Shown in pieces: positions 1-7,047 of a stretch of 64,000 nt of DNA. The stretch covers positions 4,836,001 through 4,900,000 of the forward strand of contig NZ_CP059724.1 in NCBI RefSeq assembly GCF_022369515.1, written 5' to 3'. The stretch is from Paenibacillus sp. 19GGS1-52. GTDB lineage: Bacteria > Bacillota > Bacilli > Paenibacillales > Paenibacillaceae. Both the position numbers and the translations under genes were made by a program. Position 1 is the first letter of the stretch, and each line of letters begins with the position of its first letter. The notes beneath the pieces are model-generated. The model was not told where the DNA came from. It searched no databases and worked only from the letters and a program-made list of their open reading frames with translations.

Positions 1-2
1 GT

Positions 3-764
3 AGCGCAACCAAGATGAATGAAGCACTGGCTGACCATATACTCTTTGACTGGTATGACGACTCCACCCACGAAACGGCTTTGCACAACATTAGCGCAAT
101 TTATCTCGTTGTCCCGACTGATATACATCCCGAAGAAGTCATGATTCCCTTTATTCGTAGAGCACTGGACGCTTCCATTCGCCGATTCGTTCTGCTGTCC
201 AGCGCATCGGTATCAGAGCATGGACCGATTTTCGGCCCCGTACATCAGTACCTGCAAGAGCACGCGCCTGAATGGGCCGTGCTGCGTCCCTCTTATTTTA
301 TGCAAAATTTCACCGAAGGCGGACATGGGCATACCCTGCGTCAGCAAGGGCAAATCTTTACATCTACCGGTGACGGCAAAGTAGGCTTCGTGGATGCAGA
401 AGATATTTCCGCGGTCGGCTATCATGCGCTGACCGACAAGACACCACACAACAGGGAGCATATTATAACCGGACCTCAATCACTTAGTTATGCTGAAGTA
501 GCCGCTTTGATCCACAGGATAACCGGCTTAACCATACAGCATCTCTCCATTCCGGAAGAACAACTGGTGCAGGCGCTGACTGCTGCAGGTGTACCAGCAC
601 CCTATGCAGCTATGCTGGCGGAGTTGGATCACCGTATCCGCGTGGAAGGATCAGAAGACCAAGTTACAGACACTGTGCTGCGTATAACCGGACGAGAGCC
701 ACGTTCACTTGAGGATTTCATTCAGAACAATAGGACCTGGTTCCAGCCAATCCTTAGTTCATAA
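3..764 (+). CDS. NmrA-like NAD(P)-binding oxidoreductase, 5' end outside window
   Basis: The reading frame is open to the left edge of the window, so the first methionine at position 15 is probably internal. The visible part has the pattern of atypical short-chain dehydrogenases of the NmrA/NAD(P)H-binding group: a YLVVP strand, the stretch RRFVLLSSASVS that follows the Rossmann core, and the region WAVLRPSYFMQNF typical of the family. The N-terminal GxxGxxG dinucleotide motif expected in this family would lie upstream of the window. The substrate cannot be told. The gene converges on a TetR-family gene and ends at a shared bidirectional terminator. It stands alone here, so no operon partner can be named. 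Confidence 0.8.
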   Translation, partial: SATKMNEALADHILFDWYDDSTHETALHNISAIYLVVPTDIHPEEVMIPFIRRALDASIRRFVLLSSASVSEHGPIFGPVHQYLQEHAPEWAVLRPSYFMQNFTEGGHGHTLRQQGQIFTSTGDGKVGFVDAEDISAVGYHALTDKTPHNREHIITGPQSLSYAEVAALIHRITGLTIQHLSIPEEQLVQALTAAGVPAPYAAMLAELDHRIRVEGSEDQVTDTVLRITGREPRSLEDFIQNNRTWFQPILSS

Positions 765-774
765 GCAACTATAC

Positions 775-824
775 AAAAGGGCTATCCCAACCGTCATCAC
801 AGATGACCAGTGGATAGCCCTTTC
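775..824. terminator. Bidirectional intrinsic terminator
   Basis: A 12-bp perfect inverted repeat (776-787 with 812-823) with A-rich and T-rich flanks lies between two convergent genes, so it can serve both the NmrA-like gene and the TetR gene. Confidence 0.8.
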
Positions 825-831
825 TATTGTA

Positions 832-1434
832 CTAATAGGATTCCCCTTCACTCGACTTCATGATGGATAGCACAATCTGCATGATGCTGACCAGTTTCTG
901 TTCATCCATTCCCAGCTTCGCCGCAAATACCAAGGCTATACGCTCATGCGCCAGAAACCGGGACAGGTCTCTTATATTCACTTCCTGGCTTAGTTCACCC
1001 TGTTCCATCCCGATTTCCAGCATCGTATAAAAGGCCTGCTCCACCTGTTCGGTATTCGCATGCATATAGGCGGCTAACTCCTCATCGTGAGTCGCCTGCT
1101 CAATTGCACTGCTGATGATGAAACACTCTCGGCGCAAGTCAGGATCTGCGAGTACCCTGATCATCGTGGTGAACGCCTGCTCTACTTTGTCAGTGACCGT
1201 TCCTGGCTGATCCATCAATTCCTGCAAGTCGCAATTTTTTCGATCCATATAGTATTTTACTGCCGTAAGGAATAAATCACGCTTAGTGCCGTATGTGTCA
1301 TATATACTCTGGCGGGCAATACCCAGCCCGGTTATTAAGTCCGGAAGCTTGGCGCCTTCATAACCCCGGCTCCCAAAGACACTCATAGCTTTATGCAATA
1401 CTTCATTCGTATCAAATGCTTTTGTTCTTGCCAC
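832..1434 (-). CDS. TetR/AcrR family transcriptional regulator
   Basis: This 200-residue protein has an N-terminal TetR helix-turn-helix, roughly residues 10-55, including GLGIARQSIYDTYGTKRDLF. In this family the recognition helix is followed by Y..Y..K..L, which is seen here. The C-terminal ligand-binding half has no identifiable ligand. TetR proteins usually repress a neighbouring gene. The gene upstream on its 5' side is only a transporter remnant and a MerR gene, so the true target may be the convergent reductase or a lost gene. This is inference. A start at 1434 gives the standard N-terminal length. Confidence 0.88.
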   Translation of the reverse strand: MARTKAFDTNEVLHKAMSVFGSRGYEGAKLPDLITGLGIARQSIYDTYGTKRDLFLTAVKYYMDRKNCDLQELMDQPGTVTDKVEQAFTTMIRVLADPDLRRECFIISSAIEQATHDEELAAYMHANTEQVEQAFYTMLEIGMEQGELSQEVNIRDLSRFLAHERIALVFAAKLGMDEQKLVSIMQIVLSIMKSSEGESY

Positions 1435-1499
1435 CCTCAGCGCCCCTTTTTATATTTATCATAGGACAAATAACGGAGAGCTGCAACGACAGTAGAAAT

Positions 1500-1727
1500 T
1501 TAGCTCAAGCTGTTCGGCTTTTTGATAAATAAAGACAATCCGACATTAATTACCGCTAACAATAAACCGATCTTAAATACCAGGGATGATCCCGCTGCTG
1601 TAGCTTTTGTCAGATCATTCGCAACTGTTGCTAAGTAACTGCTCTGTTTGGCTGATAGAATCGAGATCATGACTGAAATACCAATAGCACCAGCTACTTG
1701 TTGAACGGTTTGAGTTAAGGCAATCCC
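1500..1727 (-). pseudogene. C-terminal remnant of a DHA2-type MFS drug transporter
   Basis: Reading the minus strand upstream from the TAA at 1500-1502 gives about 75 uninterrupted codons. They include TQTVQQVAGAIGISVMIS, a pattern typical of the last transmembrane helices of EmrB/QacA-type (14-TM, DHA2) efflux pumps, and end in a basic tail, IKKPNSLS. No start codon or upstream transporter sequence is present. Its 5' edge runs straight into the 3' end of the MerR gene in a different frame (overlap around 1715-1727), which points to a deletion that removed most of the transporter gene. It is too short to make a functional pump. Confidence 0.75.
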
Positions 1728-2104
1728 ATCTGGTTCTCTTTTTCGAGCAAGTCATAGGTAGATAGCTTGTGGTTCACCGCATCAAAAGCTCTGTCCAGCT
1801 CCACTTGCCTTCTTGTAAGCTCCAGCTTGTGTGCTTCCAAGATAGCTTTTCTCTGCGGTATCGTCGATTCACCTTGAAGCGCCAGATCCACAATTTGTTT
1901 CAAGGCGGTGACCGTCATCCCAGTCATTCGAAAACAGGTTATCAGGTTTATCCAGTCCAAATCACGTTGTTCAAAGATACGGTTCCGGTGCTGATCCCTT
2001 TGTATAAAAGGCAACAGCCCTTCTTTCTCATAGTAACGTATGGTATGAGCAGCAAGCCCCAAGCGCTCTGAAGCTTCTTTTATCGAAAAACCCAATATTC
2101 TCAC
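1715..2104 (-). CDS. MerR family transcriptional regulator, 3' end probably altered by a deletion
   Basis: This 129-residue protein has an N-terminal MerR winged helix (residues 5-75), seen as FSIKEASERLGLAAHTIRYY followed by EKEGLLP. A dimerisation helix follows at about residues 80-125, and there is no cysteine-rich metal site. It resembles the short YyaN/AdhR-like MerR proteins. The last residues (NQMGLP) are encoded by sequence that abuts a transporter fragment in another frame, so the native C terminus may have been lost and replaced by a few junction codons. The HTH and coiled coil are intact, so it may still bind DNA. The partner gene is unknown. Confidence 0.85.
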   Translation of the reverse strand: MRILGFSIKEASERLGLAAHTIRYYEKEGLLPFIQRDQHRNRIFEQRDLDWINLITCFRMTGMTVTALKQIVDLALQGESTIPQRKAILEAHKLELTRRQVELDRAFDAVNHKLSTYDLLEKENQMGLP

Positions 2105-2280
2105 CTCCCGGCGATTTGTGAACTATGTTTATACCTACGAGTTTTATATCTCTTCAGTATACAGTTTAAAGTACACTTCAAGGCAAGCATTACTATTTTT
2201 CAAATCACAAAAATTTATTTTCTCTTAACATCTATCCCCTATACTGAGATTATATATGAGCAATTGGGAGGAGATTATTA

Positions 2281-3264
2281 ATGCCTAACATATGGATGCA
2301 TATTGAATACGGACAGCAGCTGGCTGACGAGTTCCGCGACCGCCTACCCTTCTTGGCCGGACTGAAGAACCACGGGAACTTATACCGCTTAGGCTGTCAA
2401 GGACCGGATTTCTTACTGTACCATAGCTTCCTTCCCTGGAGAACGGACACTGGGGCAACCCGATTGGGCGATCATATGCACAGCCGCAACTGTGGACCGG
2501 TATTGATCGAATTCTGGCAAAGAATCCGTGAGCTTGCTCCTGCAGATTTGCCGGAAGCTCAGCTGTATTTCTTAGGCTTTCTGACTCATCATTTGCTGGA
2601 CCGGAATCTTCATCCTTATGTGAATTGGAAGGCAGGCTATAAGCAGCGGAATCATGGGCGGTTCGAAATTGCCCTTGATACGGTATTTATGAAACGGGCG
2701 AAGCAAGTGAATACCTGGCAGATGCCAGCCTGGAAAGAAATAGACGTGGGTTCCGGGCTTCCTTACCCGATCCATACTATTCTGCACGAAACCGCGTTAA
2801 ATTGGTATCCAGAGATTATGACTTATCTTCCAGCTGAAAGCTGGCATGAGGCTTACCTTGACTTGGTGCTGGCTCATAAATGCCTATATGATCCAAGAGG
2901 CTGGAAGAAAGCAATCGTGTGGGGACAGGCGCGTAGTCTTTTTTATCAAAAGCTTTCTCCCGCCGAAGAGCAACTGGATTATCTGAACGAAAAACATTCG
3001 CAGTGGAGACATTCGGCGCTGTACTCTGAAGCCCGAACGGAAAGTGTTCCAGAGCTGTGGGAGCAGGCGCTTGCGGAAGGAAGGGTCGTCCTGCAAGCCT
3101 TAGCCGATTGGCTGGCTTGCACCATCCCCGCAGAAGCTGCCCGGAGGCTGGATGCTTTCAAGCTAGTGCTAGGTGACCGTTCCTATGACACAGGTAAAGA
3201 ATGCAGCAGTAACTTGTTGAATTTGTATGCCGAGCCAATCTGGGAAACAAACACCGTCAGCTAG
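2281..3264 (+). CDS. Zinc-dependent phospholipase C domain protein
   Basis: This 327-residue protein matches the zinc-dependent phospholipase C/S1-P1-like fold (Zn_dep_PLPC family). The N-terminal segment MPNIWMHIEYGQQLADEF is followed by GCQGPDFLLYHSF, GDHMHSR and FLGFLTHHLLDRNLHPYV. These supply the His and Asp residues that bind zinc in the family. No signal peptide is visible, so unlike secreted PlcB-type toxins this one is probably cytoplasmic. Family members of this kind are common in Bacillota and have no proven substrate. A GGGAGGAG ribosome binding site 6-7 nt before the ATG supports the start. It stands alone, upstream of a glycosyltransferase. Confidence 0.8.
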   Translation: MPNIWMHIEYGQQLADEFRDRLPFLAGLKNHGNLYRLGCQGPDFLLYHSFLPWRTDTGATRLGDHMHSRNCGPVLIEFWQRIRELAPADLPEAQLYFLGFLTHHLLDRNLHPYVNWKAGYKQRNHGRFEIALDTVFMKRAKQVNTWQMPAWKEIDVGSGLPYPIHTILHETALNWYPEIMTYLPAESWHEAYLDLVLAHKCLYDPRGWKKAIVWGQARSLFYQKLSPAEEQLDYLNEKHSQWRHSALYSEARTESVPELWEQALAEGRVVLQALADWLACTIPAEAARRLDAFKLVLGDRSYDTGKECSSNLLNLYAEPIWETNTVS

Positions 3265-3370
3265 AGTGATACAATCCAATACAAGCTCTTCAATATTTAA
3301 CATCCGGTTGACCCCCAACGAATAGTCGCCTGTTATGGTTAGGGTAACACGAACATTGGGAGGGGTCGCC

Positions 3371-4555
3371 TTGCGTCTTGCCTTATTTACGGATACTTTT
3401 CTTCCGCAAACGAACGGTGTTGCCCGCACACTTTACCGCTTGACCGAACATTTGAACCACCGTGGCATCGAGCATCTGCTGTTCACACCGAAATCAGCCC
3501 CGGAGGACAGCTATGCCGACCCGGTTCGACCCATTGCCAGCATCCCCTTTTTTCTGTATCCCGAATGCAGGCTTGCCCTGCCGAGTATGACGTCCATCCA
3601 GAACGAACTCAAAATCTTTAAGCCCGACTTGCTTCATCTGGCAACTCCTTTTAATATTGGCCTATCCGGTCTGCGTTACGCCCATAATCATAATCTCCCT
3701 CATGTTGTTTCCTACCACACCCATTTCGACCGTTACCTTGAATATTACCGAATGAAAAGATTGCTCCCCCTCTATTGGAAATTTATGAAATGGTTCCATA
3801 GTTCCTGCGATGCTACTCTAGCACCATCACATGAAACGCTCGATTCACTGCGACTGCAAGGCTTTAGCCGGCTGAAGCTATGGTCCAGAGGGATCGACTG
3901 CCATCTTTATTCGCCGCAGAAGCGCAGCCTTGAGGTGCGGGCGCGTTATGGAATTACTGCCCCTCTGCTGTTGCTGTATGTAGGACGGATTGCCCCGGAA
4001 AAAGACATTTCCACTCTTGCACTCACTATGCAAAAGCTGCCTGAATCCATGCAATCTCAGGTTCACTGGCTAATTGTCGGTGATGGCCCCCTTCTGCCAG
4101 AACTGCGTGCCCAAGCACCAAGCAATGTTACCTTCACTGGTTACAAGCATGGCGAAGAGCTTGCAGAGCTCTATGCCTCGGCAGATCTATTCGTCTTTCC
4201 ATCCAGTACCGAAACGTTCGGCAATGTTGTCCTCGAGGCGATGGCCTCTGGTCTGCCTGTCCTTGCCGCGGACGCAGGTGGAGTAAGAGATCTGGTTGTG
4301 CCGGGTGACTCCGGTATCATGGTTGAACCCCGAAGTCCGGAAGCCTTGGTTCATGCCATCTGCACATGGGGCAATCAGCCTGTTCAGCTGGCAGCTATGG
4401 GACATGAGGGTCGCCGGCTGGCGCTAGGCCGCTCTTGGGCGAGTATTTTTGACAGGCTTATTGAAGATTATGAAGAAGTGATTGAAGACAGACATACAGC
4501 TGCGGCTAGTACGACCTTTATCGTGAACAGTAGATCTAGCACAGTGCATCACTAA
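3371..4555 (+). CDS. Glycosyltransferase, GT4 family (GT-B fold)
   Basis: The 394-residue protein has the two-domain GT-B layout. The N-terminal acceptor domain (LALFTDTFLPQTNGVARTL) is typical of the mannosyl/glucosyl transferases that use a lipid or sugar acceptor. The C-terminal donor domain has GRIAPEKDI, GDGPLLPEL and the nucleotide-sugar motif SSTETFGNVVLEAMASGLPV, with its E-x7-E pair. The family includes MgtA/PimB-like enzymes, so membrane glycolipid or polysaccharide synthesis is likely. The exact sugar is not readable. I chose TTG at 3371 because GGGAGGGG lies 5 nt upstream. An in-frame ATG at 3335 would add 12 residues and has no good ribosome binding site. Confidence 0.85.
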   Translation: MRLALFTDTFLPQTNGVARTLYRLTEHLNHRGIEHLLFTPKSAPEDSYADPVRPIASIPFFLYPECRLALPSMTSIQNELKIFKPDLLHLATPFNIGLSGLRYAHNHNLPHVVSYHTHFDRYLEYYRMKRLLPLYWKFMKWFHSSCDATLAPSHETLDSLRLQGFSRLKLWSRGIDCHLYSPQKRSLEVRARYGITAPLLLLYVGRIAPEKDISTLALTMQKLPESMQSQVHWLIVGDGPLLPELRAQAPSNVTFTGYKHGEELAELYASADLFVFPSSTETFGNVVLEAMASGLPVLAADAGGVRDLVVPGDSGIMVEPRSPEALVHAICTWGNQPVQLAAMGHEGRRLALGRSWASIFDRLIEDYEEVIEDRHTAAASTTFIVNSRSSTVHH

Positions 4556-4587
4556 ATATTTGCAAATGGAGAAGGATCAAAAAAACA

Positions 4588-4630
4588 AAACAAGCCAGTC
4601 TCCAATAACTCGGAGACTGGCTTATTTGTT
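4588..4630 (+). terminator. Intrinsic terminator after the glycosyltransferase
   Basis: A 12-bp perfect stem (4592-4603 with 4612-4623) lies between the convergent glycosyltransferase gene and the small Pro/Glu-rich ORF. The A-run before it and the short T-rich tail let it act in both directions. Confidence 0.75.
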
Positions 4631-4665
4631 AGCTATTAAAGCTTCGAAGTGCAAGAATTATGAAT

Positions 4666-4836
4666 CTAAGGAGTCTGCGGATAGATCTCGGGCAGGGGTT
4701 CCGACGGTTTAACTTCCGGTTGGATATCAGGCTGGATCTCGGGCGGAATATTAGGTGGCTGTGACTCCGGGATCACATCTGGCCTAACTTCAGGAACGAC
4801 TGTTGGAGGAACCTCAGGCGGTAAATCCTTGTTCAT
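4666..4836 (-). CDS. Small Pro/Glu-rich protein (56 residues)
   Basis: The ORF starts at ATG 4834-4836, has an ideal AGGAGGTG ribosome binding site at 4843-4850 (6 nt spacing) and ends at TAG 4666-4668. The product is almost wholly a degenerate repeat of Pro-Glu-hydrophobic units: VVPEVRPDV, NIPPEIQPDI, EVKPSEPLPEI. It has no Cys, Trp, His or Gly, only one Tyr, and no signal peptide or membrane helix. It would be acidic and extended. I do not recognise a family. Pro/Glu-rich spacers occur in cell-surface and spore-associated proteins, but that is only a compositional likeness. The terminator at 4588-4630 lies just behind its stop codon. Confidence 0.65.
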   Translation of the reverse strand: MNKDLPPEVPPTVVPEVRPDVIPESQPPNIPPEIQPDIQPEVKPSEPLPEIYPQTP

Positions 4837-4916
4837 AGTAGACACCTCCTCTCCCTATATTTTAACCTGCCACAGAAAAAGTAAACATCCGATGGATTTA
4901 CGGTGTCCAGCATTCA

Positions 4917-5840
4917 TTACAGCCGGTTAAAGGCTCTTAGAAAAAGCATGTTTCCGATGATCAGTTCTGTTGTCCACCAATATTCACTAATAGCAAATTC
5001 CTTATCAAAAGCATTCCACTTCCATGTTAAATCCCATACGCCATCAGCATTTCTTGTAGTCAGTAGGTAATCAAGTTCTTCAGTGACCAGTGCCTTATTC
5101 TCTTCATAGAGTGAGCTATCTGGGGATTTGATAAATGTTGAAGGTCGACAACTGTACCCATGCCAATCCTGTGAGTCACGTTGAATCAATTGAGTGATCT
5201 GCTCGTTCACGTCTTCCTGCACTCTGGTGAACATAAAGTGATCCTGCAAGTTCGCTTTCTCAATAGAATTTATCATGGCCACCAAACACTTCAGCGGGTG
5301 CATTTCAAGCTTGGAGTTATGTAGAAATAATTCGATCAGTTCTTCTGCAACGCCCATTCCTAGTTTATAGAGCCCGCTGTCTCTTTCGGCAAATTCCAGG
5401 ATAAAACCTACTATAGTAGCTGTTGGATTATATTCACTGCGGCTAGTACTTGAAGAATCTGTATGCCACCAAGGCGCGTGTGGATAATCATTATTTGATG
5501 CTACTGTATTATTCCATCTTCTCTCCGCAAATTCAGCGCCACTATCCAAGTAATTTAGAATCCCCTGCACAATAAGATGATGTTTATCGCTAAATTTAAT
5601 TTCGCACAGTTTCTCTATGGCTGTAGTCGTCTGAATGGGCGTAGAGTTTGGGTTCCATGAATCTGCCTCCAGAGCATGACCAAAACCACCGTCCTCATTC
5701 TGATAGGATGACAAGACTTCTACTATATCCATCTGGCTGCCCTTCTCAAAATGATATTTCCATCTCGCAAAGTCTATGGGGCGTGCATTACGATACACTA
5801 GCTTACTTATTCTCTCAAAATCCGCCTTTGATAAATTCAC
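4917..5840 (-). CDS. Alpha/alpha-toroid protein related to the prenyltransferase/squalene cyclase repeat fold
   Basis: This 307-residue protein has two motifs like the QW repeats of terpene cyclases: SSYQNEDGGFGHALEAD near residue 45 and LTTRNADGVWDLTWKW near residue 270. These suggest an alpha6-alpha barrel or toroid. It is about half the length of a cyclase and shows no DxDD catalytic motif, so cyclase activity is unlikely. Related proteins in Paenibacillus and Clostridium are annotated hypothetical. The GTG start at 5840 follows a GGAGGG ribosome binding site by about 8 nt. It stands alone and no function can be named. Confidence 0.7.
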   Translation of the reverse strand: MNLSKADFERISKLVYRNARPIDFARWKYHFEKGSQMDIVEVLSSYQNEDGGFGHALEADSWNPNSTPIQTTTAIEKLCEIKFSDKHHLIVQGILNYLDSGAEFAERRWNNTVASNNDYPHAPWWHTDSSSTSRSEYNPTATIVGFILEFAERDSGLYKLGMGVAEELIELFLHNSKLEMHPLKCLVAMINSIEKANLQDHFMFTRVQEDVNEQITQLIQRDSQDWHGYSCRPSTFIKSPDSSLYEENKALVTEELDYLLTTRNADGVWDLTWKWNAFDKEFAISEYWWTTELIIGNMLFLRAFNRL

Positions 5841-5917
5841 CCTTTATCCCTCCAGCAGCAATGTTTAGTCCTCATAGCCATTAAAGCATATAGAATGAGC
5901 CTAAGACTAGCTTGATT

Positions 5918-6382
5918 TCAGGCAGGTACCGCAGCAGGTATAAGCTTGATAAAAATGAACCGTGTGAGCGGCCCAACCAGAATCAGCTGCAGCGGCAACG
6001 CACAGATGAAGTTTTTGCCCAGTGCAGACAGATAGGCCATTGGCAATTCTGCTGTAAAGCCTACATGGAGCACCGCACCGTAGAAGGACATCAACACCAC
6101 CATGCCCATAACCATAAAAGAGGATATAAGCAGAATCTTTTTGATCATCGGATCAGCTGCTTTGGTCAGTTTACTAGCGATCCCCTTGGCAACTTTACCG
6201 ACAACGAACACATCCAAGATTAGAGCAACGATAAATGCGGGCAGGTAGCCGATGATCACATGCTGTATCCATGTCCCAGACCATCCTTCGAGTAGAATCA
6301 CATTATAAATACACATTCCCAAAACCATTAAAGCACACATAATCAGCGTAAAAATAAATCGTTCTCTTTTGTTTCTCCCCAT
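5918..6382 (-). CDS. DUF2798 family membrane protein
   Basis: This 154-residue protein has four predicted transmembrane segments arranged as two similar halves. Each half carries the DUF2798 pattern: a helix ending in basic residues, then MCALMVLGMCIYN in the first and SSFMVMGMVVLMSFYG in the second. The biochemical role of the family is unknown. The gene is divergent from a MarR-family gene, and two similar operator-like sites lie between them, so it is probably the regulated partner of that repressor. An AAGGAG ribosome binding site lies 7 nt before the ATG. Confidence 0.8.
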   Translation of the reverse strand: MGRNKRERFIFTLIMCALMVLGMCIYNVILLEGWSGTWIQHVIIGYLPAFIVALILDVFVVGKVAKGIASKLTKAADPMIKKILLISSFMVMGMVVLMSFYGAVLHVGFTAELPMAYLSALGKNFICALPLQLILVGPLTRFIFIKLIPAAVPA

Positions 6383-6407
6383 GTCCTTACTCCTTATATT
6401 CTCTATT

Positions 6408-6482
6408 GTCCACTTGGTTTACAATATCATGCACCCTTTTTAAAGTCAACCAAGTTGACAATATCGTCGAATGATTTATACT
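6408..6482 (+). promoter_or_regulatory. Promoter of the marR gene with two operator-like dyads
   Basis: A strong SigA promoter is visible: TTGACA at 6455-6460, a 16-bp spacer, and TATACT at 6477-6482. A dyad at 6445-6459 (GTCAAC, CAA, GTTGAC) overlaps the -35 box. A related site at 6408-6422 (GTCCAC, TTG, GTTTAC) lies on the side of the divergent DUF2798 gene. Both are followed by AATATC. Paired dyads across a divergent promoter are typical of MarR autorepression and joint control of the neighbour. Confidence 0.65.
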
Positions 6483-6514
6483 ATGTAAAATGCCTTATAT
6501 GCGGGAGTGTATAG

Positions 6515-6937
6515 ATGAATATGAATTTACAGGAAATGAACCTGATTGATTTACTTAGCGAAAAACATCTGGCTTTACGAAAAAAAGTGACCCAGATGGA
6601 CCCGGATAATATTAATAAAACAGAGTCCCATATTCTCGCGGTTCTTGAAGTCCATTCCATGCTCTCCATCTCGGAAATAAGCAGAATTATTAATATCTCG
6701 CGCCAGGGAACACATAAAAGTATTCAGGGCCTCTTATCACGAGGTTATGTAGAAGCTGTAGAGGTTGCCGGGAATCAGCGCGATAAACATATCGTCCTAA
6801 CTCCCAAGGGAATAGAGTCCAATCGAGAGAGGCTAGTTATCAAAAAGCAATTAGAGCAGCAAATCATCAATAAGCTGGGGAATACGAATGTAGAGCTCAT
6901 TAAAGCTCTTTTAAAAGAGGATTGGCTGGAGAATTAG
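6515..6937 (+). CDS. MarR family transcriptional regulator
   Basis: This 140-residue protein has the MarR winged helix. Residues 45-75 (SHILAVLEVHSMLSISEISRI) lead into the recognition region NISRQGTHKSIQGLLSRGYVEA, and the wing is formed by NQRDKHIVLTPKG. The ligand is unknown. It is divergent from the DUF2798 membrane protein gene and shares its operator region with it, which makes that gene the likely target. The ATG start follows GGGAG. Confidence 0.85.
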   Translation: MNMNLQEMNLIDLLSEKHLALRKKVTQMDPDNINKTESHILAVLEVHSMLSISEISRIINISRQGTHKSIQGLLSRGYVEAVEVAGNQRDKHIVLTPKGIESNRERLVIKKQLEQQIINKLGNTNVELIKALLKEDWLEN

Positions 6938-6971
6938 TGAGCACAGACCCATACTCTTCCCTCACCCCGAA

Positions 6972-7033
6972 CAAAAAAGACCCGTAAGAGGTGCCTTTTC
7001 GCAAAGGCTCCTTATCTACGGGTCTTTTTTTTC
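6972..7033. terminator. Long bidirectional intrinsic terminator
   Basis: A long, nearly perfect stem (about 6973-6998 with 7004-7031) has A-run and T-run flanks. It lies between the convergent marR gene and the SLH surface protein gene and suits both. Confidence 0.85.
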
Positions 7034-7047
7034 GTTCGATACAAAAC

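Noticed and set aside
5648..5884. Plus-strand ORF inside the toroid protein gene
   Set aside because: Shadow of the minus-strand gene; no ribosome binding site and no recognisable protein pattern.
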